Below, one piece after another: positions 11,801-23,035 of a stretch of DNA of 64,000 nt. Location of the stretch: contig JANCIK010000009.1 in NCBI GenBank assembly GCA_028532985.1, forward strand, positions 372,001 to 436,000, given 5' to 3'. The translations under genes and the position numbers were made by a program. The notes under the pieces are model-generated. The model was not told the origin of the DNA and did no database searches. It was given only the letters and a program-made list of their open reading frames with translations. Every line of letters starts with the position of its first letter. The stretch's first letter is position 1. This stretch comes from Stropharia rugosoannulata (lineage: Eukaryota; Basidiomycota; Agaricomycetes; Agaricales; Strophariaceae).

Positions 11801-13680
11801 CCGGAGCATCCGGCATATGTTACCCGTCCCGCTTCACCCCGCCTTCCATGTACATACATCCGTGTGTCTCGAGGTGGGGACGGACGGAGTGTACGTGAGG
11901 GGGATGGGGGATGGAGGGTGCGCGGTGGGCGCGGTTGGGCGCAAGAGCCGAACCCGTTCCCCCGGATCCGTTGTCACCCCAGCATCCTTGACGCACCGGT
12001 CTCCACAAAGCTGACACGCCTCCCCGCGGCAATCTGCGTGCATTATACATCTCGCTTCATCCATTGTGTGTGCGTATGTACGCCTCCCCGTGCGCTTCGT
12101 TTACGCCTCTCCATCCTCCCGCCATTTCCATCTGTTGCATCGCGTCCCGTTTTATCACACCCCACGCGTCGCGTTCCATCACATCCCACACGTCGAAGCA
12201 TATGCCGTCCCGCGTTCCTGTGCATTGCATGGTCTTGCTACTCATGGGCTGGTCTGTATATGACCTGCCCTTGGGCCTGGTCTTGCTAGTTGCGTCCAAT
12301 GTCTATCTCCGCAACATTCCTCGCCCTCCCCCTCTCCTCAGCGGGAACCGATTTGGTCGTATAATAGTTTAATACCACTGGGGGCTGCGCCTCGTCTCCA
12401 GGTCTTAGTACTCCCCCAGCCGGTCGTGGTCTCATATATATCCCCGCCCACGCCCATGTATCCCTGCCGTGTTCCTATGCCGGCCACGCTCCCGCGACAC
12501 ACATCCACCCTGCTCGCTCATGCGCCCGGTCCATCTCATCGGTCGTCCCTGTTTCGTTCTTAGTATCCCGACACGCGCGTCTCATTGCAGTGGGCACCGC
12601 CCCATCCAACCTAACGAAGTGGGCCACGCACACAAGTTCTGCTAGCGTGCCATCCCGTCTGGTATGCGCATAGTGGTGCGACGAGGGGAGGGGAAAGGAA
12701 GGGGAGGGGACGGAGGCGCGGGATGGATGGGGGTGAGCGGTGCCGGTGAAAAAGGGAGGGCGCTGGAACTGTGGAGATGTGCGACCCTTGAGGTAGGGAG
12801 ACGGGATATACTCGATGCCTATTTTAGCCCGCAAATCCGGCCTCGCTCGTACGTACCGTTTGCCGTCCCTTGCCAGGGCTCATGCTACGTGCGTACCCCA
12901 TTTTGTCCCCATATGCGCACCTGCGTCGCGTCGCGTCCAAAGTCCGGCTATCCTCGCGACGGGCACCACCCACCCGTGCCCGTGACCAGCCCACCTCATC
13001 CCTACCTTCTTGGAGTGCGCTATGCATATTCCTCATGGCTGGTATGATTTCCCTCTCCTTACAAGCCTTGATCCACCTCGCCTCCCCGCGATGGACCCGG
13101 GATGCGAGTGTGTACATGTCTCCTTGTGCGTGCTGTGTTCGTCCCTCCTGCAATTGCCTATCCATCCCTCCTGTAATTCTATCAGGCCCAGGTCTCCGCT
13201 TCCGCTCCCACGCAGCGAGTCCGTTATCTCGCACCCCCATCACGAGAATTGGAGGTGCGTCTTTGATGCACGGTTCTACACACCACCCGGCTCACGTGCA
13301 TTCCCTCGTCCGGAGCGTATACGTGTTGCCGCAAGAGAAATGTGCTTGCAGGCTTTCTGGAGACATTTTGTATCTCTGCCCTTCTTGTAGAGATTCCGCA
13401 TATTCCGGATCCAAATGCTTGAGTATTTACGCATGCAGATTTACATGTGCTGGTTGGAGAGCTTTCCCCCGTCGTCTGATGACGGCCCAGGCGCCTTCTC
13501 CGCAAAATACGACGTACAATACATATTCAATTTCAGTCCTTCTTGAGTCTATGGGTACGTGCATGAATCAATTCTCTTCTTCCCACACCCGGAGCGCGTA
13601 CATCGTGTTCCAAGGTCCTTCAGCATATTATCAGACCACCCACACTGTGGCCACCGAGGAAACCTACCCTTTGGCTGTCT
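8876..13680. repeat. HET upstream flank, unit 1 (non-coding duplicated block)
   Basis: This 4.8-kb region has no supportable gene. The first 400 bp matches the upstream flank of HET copy 3 (55122-55600), sharing TTCGTTATGGGGAAAGGAAG and GTCCGAGATTACACCGCTCT. Segment 9730-9960 matches 44597-44870, and 11095-11310 matches 45280-45520, both in the same orientation and order. Further right it becomes C/T-rich and carries the GTCCGGC core repeats at about 10785 and 12930. Presumably it includes the promoter of HET copy 1 close to 8876. Otherwise I read it as duplicated non-coding DNA. Confidence 0.6.
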
Positions 13681-13794
13681 GCCAGATTCTCTGAAAGTGT
13701 ATATTTTTCTGAACTTGTGAGCACAATTGATCTAATTATAAAAACTACAACATATGTTTAGATACCGATAGGGAGAAGTAATACAAACTTCAAT

Positions 13795-15798
13795 TCACAA
13801 ATAAAACATTACAAGACGTAAACCATGAAACTTTAACTTGTCTTCCGGTATTGTGATTTCAGAACTTTTCCCTTTAGGATCCTTTGAAGATTTCAGTGTA
13901 AAAATTGGAGGGGAAGGAGGCACATTAATGAAACTAGTAGGCCGCATTTGATGTGATTCAGTTTGCATAGAGTATGATTCAGTAAAGCCGAGGGGTACTG
14001 AAACGGACGGATTTTGGATGCATACATTCCCATTTGTGATAGAAAAGTTTACAACTCCAAAGACAGTCACAGAGTATTGGTCGTGGGGTTTAGAAAAGAT
14101 TGATTTGTCCAATAAAAAGAAGCCACATAATTCGCCATATAAATCTCCTATGGGCTGGAATGCAGTATCCAACACACTGCGCTCGATACCTGGGACAAGG
14201 AGAAGGTGTATACATAGCCCCATGTGTGTGAGGAGGAATGGTTCAATGGGAGTTGCATGTTCCAGTTTGCAATGGGGTGTGTGGAAAATGTTAGGGGAAT
14301 CAAGTTTAAAGGCATCAGAACGATGTTCATAAACATCCATGGTACTTGGGATTATGTTTACGTTCCCTTCAAAGTAGCTGCGGTTGAAAATATCCATAAT
14401 GCAACGTTTCGAGTTGATGACTTCGCGCATCAGGCGAGAGAAGGCGCGCTCGGAACCTTCACCGTATGCTATCGGAATGCTGACGTCAAGAATACCCATT
14501 AGAGAGTAGGCTCTATCCTCTTCACGAGTCACCTGCCTCCCACATGCCATCTGGAATCGTCTGGATATTGGGATACGATCTTGCGTTACACTGTTAAAGG
14601 CGCGAATTTCAGATGGCTGTATTGATGCAGCAGCTGCAACTGCCCTCTGATCGACAGGCAATATAGTCCAGTCCTTGTTGTATACTACCATTTTTCGGGG
14701 TGCCACAAGCTCTTGCAACGTCCATCCATGGGTAAACCATGTGTCTCGGGCCATGTTTTCCTTGAAGTTTGTCTCTGAAAGATAAACGAGGCAGAGAGCG
14801 GTGTTTTGGTACCATTTGTACATAGACCGAATTGCCTCGTCTAGCTCCGCACTGCTCTCCTTATTAATGCAGCAGGTGTCGATCCACCCCAGACGGAAGC
14901 CGTGATCCCGGGCAGACGCTTCGCAGAACTTTTTGATCTTTGCATATCCACCCGGATTCTGTTGCCTGGTAGGCCAGTCTTGATAGGAAATCTCGCCAGA
15001 AGTGGCTTTTGTCCATGTGTGAGAAAGGATCGTGTATCGGGCGTATTTGGAAATGAGTGCATCTATTTGATCGGCTGCTGAATATTCCATAGCACCCCAA
15101 AGATATTGGCCAGTAGGATGATGTTTGAAGTGATTTGTTAGGATGGGAACAAAATCGGGTCTATAGTCGTCGATCTCCGCACATATACTTCCAACTAAAT
15201 ATACGGCGGCTTCGCGATGGTTGACGAGGCGAATTTGCGATCCATCTGAATTAAACGCCAACAGTTGCGTTGGCATCTTGGACACGTCGGTGCGGATCTT
15301 CTCCAAAAGAAAGTCTTTGAACACTTGTCGAACTAGAATTTATCAGTCAACTATAATAGATTACTTAGAGATACGTACACTCTGCTGGTATAACTCGTGG
15401 CCTACTGCTATCCTCCATAATGTTGATATTTACGCGAATAAGGGCTGTTGAGGGTGAAGTATTTGTAGAATTGGGATTGTATGTGGATGACAGTGATTCC
15501 GTCATACGGCACTCCTCGACAGTCTCTGCTATGAAACCTTTCAGACACCTGACAAATTCATTCTCAGGAGACTGTCCAGAGGAAGCACTGCCTATTTCGG
15601 CCGCCGCTGGCGGTGTATGCGGGGTATCTAGAATCCTATATCAATTCTATTTCAACTACATATGGCGCTCAAGAACATACCCGAAGCCAAGCACTCATAC
15701 ACCATGGGCTTCACCAGATTCGCCAGCGCTGCAAGTAGTCCTCGAGCTATGGGACTTTCAAAGCTTATCGATTCAGGAGCATTTGCGTTCGACATCAT
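13795..15798 (-). CDS. HET-domain protein, copy 2 (634 aa, three exons)
   Basis: This is a paralogue of copy 1 with the same architecture. Exons are 15798-15681, 15627-15379 and 15332-13795, for 634 residues from the first of two adjacent Met codons. HET motifs are YTILSHTW, GWIDTCCINKESSAELDE, CLVYLSE, WFTHGWTLQELVAP and MGILDVSIPIAYGEGS. The second exon carries the conserved segment ending ALIRVNINIMEDSSRPRVIP. The reading frame is intact, with differences from copies 1 and 3 spread along the length. Downstream, 13737-13785 (ACTACAACATATGTTTAGAT and following) matches the 3' flanks of the other copies, so the gene was duplicated with its terminator region. A role in non-self recognition is inferred from the HET family. 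Partner and trigger are unknown. Confidence 0.9.
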
Positions 15799-17205
15799 TT
15801 GGCAATGTGTTGTGCTGTATACGAGAATAGATCTAGCGAATATTGCATAGTACGGAAGTATGTGAAGCACTTACACTGCTGAGTCGGTCAGTTTGTGATG
15901 AGGAAAGGAAGCAAGAATGGGAGCATCAAACATTGGACCTGATTCAAAGGCCGGAACGTCCCGTACGTAAAATGTTGTCTATTTTAATTCTGGCACAGCG
16001 GCAGAGCAGCACAGCCCACCACATATTTTTATCTCGTCTATTATTCAACAAAGGGATGAACGTCTACATAAGCAGACTGTATCGCGTATACTCTCAGCCT
16101 TCATGCTTGATAACACTCTGTATTCTGAAAAGGTCAGTAGATCTCTCAGTTGTAGTGGATGGTAACATTTCGTATTCTGTAAAGGCTAGTAGATGTCTAA
16201 TTATTCGTGTACTAGCGATTCTGCACCGTTTTTATGTTTGATTTATCCCTCCATCGTATTTTGCATACTGCCCCACTTCCTGCGCAAAGCATTGGGTAAT
16301 TTTTGAGGTTATAAGCCTTTAAATATTTGCCCAAGCTGTACACATATCCACCATGGACAGTCGCTACTTGCACCAGCAAAAGGGCGGTGATACGCGTCGC
16401 GCAGCTTCTATGGCTAACCTTTCTGCTTGATTGCGTGTGTCTTGCACCTTCTCCGTGTAGTTGTGTCCGCCACGTTGAGCCGGGTATCGGGCAGGACTCT
16501 TGAACGCTATTCATCGTTATGCCTGGATCCCTCGAGCTAGACCCATTCCTCCCAATTGACATGCATCGGCGAACACCTAACTAACCGATCACATATCTAG
16601 TACCGCCGTATTTGGTTAATCCAGCTCGGCATGCTGGGCTAGAAGAGTAGCATGTTGTACTTAATCTACGTCATAACGGGTTGGGGACGCAAAACGAACT
16701 TTGGAGCGCGAGGATTCTTGTGAAGCCGAGTCAAGCTTTGCATGTCCATGCATCCATTTTAGTTACGTGTACTTCTTTATGTGTAAGTCTAGCACAATGA
16801 CGGCTTCATATTTAGTTTGTTCGCACCTTGCTTGTTCAGTTAACTTCGCATGTCTGCCCACCCTCACTTTGCAATTTTCTCTCCTAGCCTCACTCCCCAA
16901 TTTTGAATCTCTGTTACTCGTTCCAGTGCATGGAATATGTGTCCACCTTTGTAAATCATGCTGTTTATATCTGATAGCGAGAAGATAAATGTAAGCTACT
17001 GTGTTTTTGCATGGGCGTGGGGATGATCTCTGTCCGTGCTGTGGTTGTGCCAGTACAATATTTGGCCTATTATATGTAGTCTCATTTCCCATCGACATCC
17101 TTTCCTGTGTGCCACCCAGCTACGAGTGAGCTTATCTACATTGCAAGGTACTTCATGCTTCGCAAGCCTGACCAACGAGGGCAGGGGCAGGTTACCATGC
17201 AGATA
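15799..17205. other. HET copy 2 upstream region up to the KDZ element
   Basis: The first 350 bp resembles the upstream regions of HET copies 1 and 3: GAGTCGGTCAGTTTGTGATG with an AGGAAAGGAAG tract, then ATTATTCAACAAAGGGATGA. From about 16240 the similarity is lost. I find no convincing gene in the rest; the small frames here lack recognisable motifs. The duplicated flank appears to resume on the far side of the KDZ element at about 44597. Confidence 0.45.
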
Positions 17206-20200
17206 TAATGCACCCCGCATTGTGGTAATAGTACACCCTGCATTTCCCTCAATCCACACCCCGCCTGCTTAATGATAGTGTGTACAAAGTTAAGCATAAC
17301 GAGCCCTATTCATATTGGTAGCGGTATTAGCATATTACATTCATATTAAATTTGATAATAAATGTAAAGGAGGAACGGAGCCGGTGTATAATAGATAGAT
17401 TTGTCTGTACAGCGTAAGCAGTTTGTGTCAGACTGTAAAGAGACAATGTTTCATTTCATTCTTGATAAGGCGTAGGTAACCCATTTCAGTTATAAACAAC
17501 GTGTACACGGAGGGGGACTAGCAAAGTCTCCCCGAAACAGTCAGCAACAAACACACTCGGCATAAACACCGCAAAAACTGTGTCCTAGTATGCATGTGGG
17601 ATAGACCGCAAATAACATGTCCACAATGTACCGTACCTGCAGACTGTAAATATCAAGCAGAAGATTTACCGTCCCTCCAGACGGAAAATGAAATACAGTT
17701 AATGTACGGTCGCAAGGAACTTTGTGTACGCCGATTGCATGACCTGAGAAGTCAATACCTACAGTGCAGGTGTATCAGACACCATCATGCGCAGGGCAGC
17801 GCGTGGTATGTACCGTCCTCGTGGGTCAGCCCACTAGAATGGCATCGGAATATGGTGACGCCAGACTACTGACTGGTCGAATGGCAAAGTCAGTGCGCAC
17901 ATTGCACGGGTGACCCGCACTGCATATTCTATTCCCACACTATACTGACTGGTCGAACGGCAAAGTCAGTGCGCGCATTGCACGGGTGACCCGCACTGCA
18001 TATTCAGTTTCCACACTATACTGACTGGGCGGGCGGCAAAGTCAGTGCGCGCATTGCACGGGTGACCCGCACCGAATATGCTCAATACACGGGCGAGAGC
18101 ATATTGCAGATTCGGGGTATGCGTTAATGTATGGCCGCATCACTTCCGCATATATAGGCAGAGTGACGGAGCCGCAGACAAATAATATCGGGCTTGACAC
18201 CGCAGATGGGATGCTCACAAAGCACGGTCACCGTGACAGACTGTAAATACAAAGATGATGGTGTACTGTCCCTCCACACAGTAAGTGAAATAGTGTTAAT
18301 GTACGGTCGTAGGGAACTGATAATTGATCGTCCCTCCGGACAATAAGTACAATAGCGTTAATATACGGTTGCAGGGACCTATGTGTACGTTGATTACATG
18401 GGCAGAAAGCTGAGTGCTTACAGTGCAGTTGTATCAGACAGCATGCGGAAGGCGGTGTGTATACCACACGGCATACTCGTACCGTCCTCATGGGCTAGAC
18501 CATGAGTATGGCGCCGACATATGGAGAGTCCAGACTGCGGGCGCAACCTTCTACCCTCGAGAATTTAAAGGTAAGCGTAACCGCAAGCAAAAACATAAAA
18601 TGTATCTGTTGGCACAAACTGCTTACACCAAGCAGGTCATATACAGTACATTTGGACTGCATGTAGAAACCTGTTGTGGTGTCGACACCCGGCAGCACTC
18701 TTACACATTGATCAGTAGGCGGCCCGTGTAGAGACTAATTGATAAACCGTCTGTATATTGTGTGCGGCCGTAGTGAGTGAAAAGGAGCTGGTAGGAAACA
18801 CACAAGGCCCATGAGCCAGACAATAATCACAAACCATATAGATGCATGCCAACAAATGAGCACAACTGCAAGCAGTAGTCCAGTAGTCTACCATTGACCC
18901 GGGCTGCAGTCCCCCTGAACTGCAACTTAAAAAAGTCTTCATGTACTGTCACACGGCACTGGAGGCTCTCAGGCGCAGCTTGGTGGGTAGCTGATCTTGT
19001 ACTATCGAGCCGTTCTTTGTTGAAGCTCAGACATGGCTCGTTGTCGTACCGATTCACCGCATACCGCGTTCCCCTCTCCTAAGATCTCGTGTACCACAAA
19101 CACCACAACCACAAACTACTGGTGGATCACACTGCATCTGGAGAACATATATTATACAGACCTGTCAGACAGTAGATTTAGCACAACCGAATAAATTAAT
19201 GTACTGTCCAGGCCGCAAATTCAACGCCCATGACATACTCGTCTGCCAGACCCGCTGATTTAGAATGTCGTGTGTAGTCGTGCTTGACTTCGGACGCGCA
19301 ACCATGAGCGCGTACTGTGAATTCTGTATAGATGAGTCAAGCCACAAATTTAATGCGTTCATTACACGGGCAAGGCATACCGGCATATTCAGTACCCACA
19401 CTATACTGATTTACTGTTCGGTGAGGCCGCAAGTTCATATTTCTCAATACCACGGGCGTGGTATTCCCCATCTTCTGTGCGCACACTTTACAGATTGGTC
19501 CAGCCGCATATTTAGCCAATACACAGGGGTAGCACACCGCATATTTAATACCTATAAGATACTGTTTATTAAAACTGCATGTGTAGCACAGACTTTATAC
19601 GGATCAGTCGGTCCGTAAATACAGTGCCCATAACATGGTGGTTACTCGTACTGCAAATGTAGCTGGCACGATATACCGATCACCGAGACTGGCCCGCAGG
19701 TTATGTCGGTCATGCAGCATTCAGCCGCAACAGTTGATATTATTCCTAAGAGTTGTGCTACTGATGTCCAATGTAATACATGGGTGTGGCCTACCGCATA
19801 TACAGTGCCTACACTTTACTGATCTGTCCAGCGGCATATTCAGTGTTCTCAATACACAGGTGTGGCACACTGTATATTCAGCACTGGCAATACACTGTTT
19901 ATTAAGCCTGCATGTGTAGCACGCACTTTATACGGATAAGTCTGTCCGTAAAGACAGCGTCAGTGACATGGTGGTTACTAGCACCGCAAATCCAACTCGC
20001 ACAATATACTGATCACCTCGACCGTAGTGCCCCATGTGTACGGTGCGCTTGATATTCTATAGACGGTCTGCTCTATTACATCTCCTAAGATATGTCACAA
20101 GTAACTGGTGACTCATCTTGTCTACTTCATGTTTTCTTCATGACAATGTAGTGACCCACAGTGGTTTATGAGCTCTTTATTGGTGCTCAGACGTGACTCG

Positions 20201-21850
20201 TCGTCGTACTGATTCGCCACCGCATACACGCGTGCTCCTCTCAGACAGTAGATTCAGCGGCCTCAATAAACGGATTGTCCAGGCCGGAAATGCGGCACCC
20301 ATGAAATACTACTTAAACGTACGCGCTCATTCTTGCTAGAATTCAATGTTTCGTGCAGTCGTGCTTGACTTCAGACACGCAGCCACAAACACTCAATTGA
20401 GTCACTTTACCTATGTAGACTAGGCAAGCGGTATACTCAGCGTGCGCAATACACAGGTGTGGCACGCCGCATAATGTTCGCTGACGAGATACGGTTTAGT
20501 GACACAGCATGTGCAGCACCGACCATATACGGATCCGCCGGTCCGTAGACACAGCTTGTAATAACATGGTTAATCGTACTGTAAATGGAACTCCCACGAT
20601 ATACCGATCACTGAGACTGTAGTGGCTCGCAAATTATGTCGAACATTTAGTATTCAGCTGCAATGGTTAATATTATGTCTCTGAGTTGTGCCACTTACGT
20701 TCAATGCGATACACAGAGGTGTCCTCACGCATATACAACGCTCACATTTTACTGATCGGTCCAGCCGCATATACTGCGTTGTCAATACACAGGTGTGGCA
20801 CACCGTACATTCATGACTGACAATACACTGTTTATTGAGACAGCATGTGCAGCACCTACTTTATACGGATCAGTTGGTCCGTAAATACGACGTCCATAAG
20901 ATGGTTTGTTATTCATACCGCAAATGTAACTCGGCCAATATACTGATTACCCAGACCATAATAGTGGCTTCATGTGCGCGGTGCATTTGATATTCTATAA
21001 ATGTTCTGTTCTATTTACAGGCTAATTATTTGCACTGCATAATACACACCGTCATTCTTACTGGTGTAAGTGACTACTTAATGAGGCATGGAAATACAGT
21101 GGTGTCACGGACTGAAAATCAATAAGTCAAAATACACAGCCAGGACGTACCGCAGAAGAGCAGACTTTTCAACCAATCTGAGAGGCGCATCACCTGTCCC
21201 ACTCCAGCTCAGTACCTCCCGCGCACGCAAAAATCTTCTTAACAGCGAGGTATACGGTAATATTTTCCTGAAGCACCCTGCTACTCGGCGCGGGGAAGGC
21301 GGCACGGGACACGGGACACGCGGGGCGCTGTTGCACGGGTTGAGCCATACGGAGAACGCCAGTAAGAACACCCATGGTCAGTATACTCAGTACTTTTACG
21401 CATTCTGAATCTATTAAAGCCTGAACTCCGACTTTCATATACTATACTAGACTACTAAGTCACTGTGAAGATCAACCGGCGGTAGATTGTACTCTGATAG
21501 TCATGGCGAAGATTGCAAGATTCCGTGGGAATCCGCTTACAAAGCTTTTTGGGCCTAAGTTTTGACAAGTCCAGAGCCGAAATTGACCGTAATATTGGCA
21601 TGCATATGGCCTTTAAAAACATTTCATTACAATATACAAATAAACCTTTGATACACATTCATATTTCCTTCACACAGGGGGCCGAACATGTGTGCGTATC
21701 GTGCAGTCTTGCCAGACCGCAGATGCGCGGCCCTCGATTTACAGAGCACATGTACCACAAATCACCAGGAATGTGCGTACTGCTCAGTGGGCCCGTTAGT
21801 TCTACCGCTTATACACGCTGTAGATAGCCGTGTTGTAATGAGCTGACACA
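17206..21850. repeat. Left inverted arm of the KDZ element
   Basis: This gene-free arm of about 4.6 kb is made of diverged repeated modules whose reverse complements fill 40560-44519. Modules repeat within the arm too. A segment containing AACATGGTGGTTACT followed by ATATACCGATCAC recurs at about 19630, 19970, 20560 and 20900, and a GTCCCTCCAGACRGT-like segment recurs at about 17675, 18270 and 18335. Such subterminal arrays are typical of transposase-binding regions. Small frames here are not credible genes. Confidence 0.65.
17869..18096 (+). repeat. Three tandem 76-bp repeats near the left KDZ end
   Basis: Three copies start at 17869, 17945 and 18021, exactly 76 bp apart. Each contains CTGACTGG, GGCAAAGTCAGTGCG, CATTGCACGGGTGACCCGCA and a TTCCCACACTATA-like spacer. 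Each copy holds GGGTGACCC, a short perfect palindrome apart from its central base. The mirror array is at 43005-43225 in the other arm. Confidence 0.85.
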
Positions 21851-21928
21851 TTGATCAGCACATGCGATGCAAACCACAAGCAGTTTTAAGGGACACAACA
21901 TAGCAAGCCTACAACCAGTTTCAAAATC

Positions 21929-22948
21929 ATGATGGAATTATTGCCACGTTTATGCACTGCTCTCATCTTCCTCATGCCACCTGCAAGTCGATTTATGCAA
22001 GTCTGGAGCCAACTTTCTGCCGCAAAACAGAAGAAGTATTGGAAACTTTTGCCATCGGATTGTCGAGCGCTCTGCGCTGTATACGTACTTCTCAATCGTC
22101 CCTCATACAGTACCCATGAATTCAGACAACTTGTTTGGAATTACTTGCATCCAGACGAGAAATTTAGCGCGCTCATGACATCGATATACGACATGGGATT
22201 AACACAGCAGAAACAGGACGCTGTTCATGACATGCTGGGCACTTTCGACAATACCGTGTACGTGTTGGCCCCGTCTGAGCCTAACCCGGATGATCTCGAG
22301 AACAGCTTCAAGGACGAGCAGTACCCCGCCATATTGGATATACTCATATATCCTTCAGTTGAAGTATGTCATTCTTTCTCCTATATGATTAACATTCTCC
22401 ATTAATATCAGTGTTCAGCGAGGATTTTCATATCCAGACTTCGTTCAGCTTACCTGTTGGAATGGCTATTTCAAATACATCGAGTGGAAGGAACTGACAC
22501 GATTTGTGGATCCCTCAATTTTCCCGGTGCATTATTATCATCCTTGGGGCTTCTGGGCAAAGTTAGACGTTTCCAAGGAGATAGACGTCAAGTTTTGTAG
22601 CCCAGTCCTTGTTCTCAGATGCGGCGACCATCCCTTTTCACTCGAAGACATGCAGCGCTGGTTGGGTTGTGCGAACTGTCATATAGACTCTACATGGAGG
22701 ACACATTGTCAGTCTATACCGTTCAACCTAGATGTATGTTCCGTCCCGACAACGACAATGTACTGGCCAAGTTTGGATGGGGCTTGAAGGAGGTTGTGAC
22801 AGAGGAAGAGTACAGGAGAGCCGAATTTGAAGCGGCAGCTCTGGCTCTCTGTGTATGCAACGACGACAACGACATTATAAGCCGGAGTTTGGTGGAAGGC
22901 ACTTCACAGAAGGTGAATACGGCTCTGACAATGAAACTTATCCAGTGA
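21929..22948 (+). CDS. KDZ cargo protein A, unrecognised, 305 aa
   Basis: Three exons (21929-22363, 22419-22665, 22713-22948) join in frame to a 305-residue protein. The first intron is 55 nt with canonical GT..AG. The second is 47 nt with a weaker GTTGTG donor; it is needed to connect the two coding frames, so this junction is less certain. The N-terminal half is helical (SRFMQVWSQLSAAKQKKYWK). The middle has HYYHPWGFWAKLDVSKE, a Trp/Tyr-rich stretch that looks like a folded core, and the tail is acidic. I do not recognise a family. It is the first gene inside the left arm and converges on gene B, only about 90 bp away. Confidence 0.6.
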
Positions 22949-23035
22949 AGTTCCAAGAGCCGTATGAGGAATGGTAACGAAGGAGGATGTACATTTCTGT
23001 CTAAAATATCGCTAATGAAACATTGAATACACATT

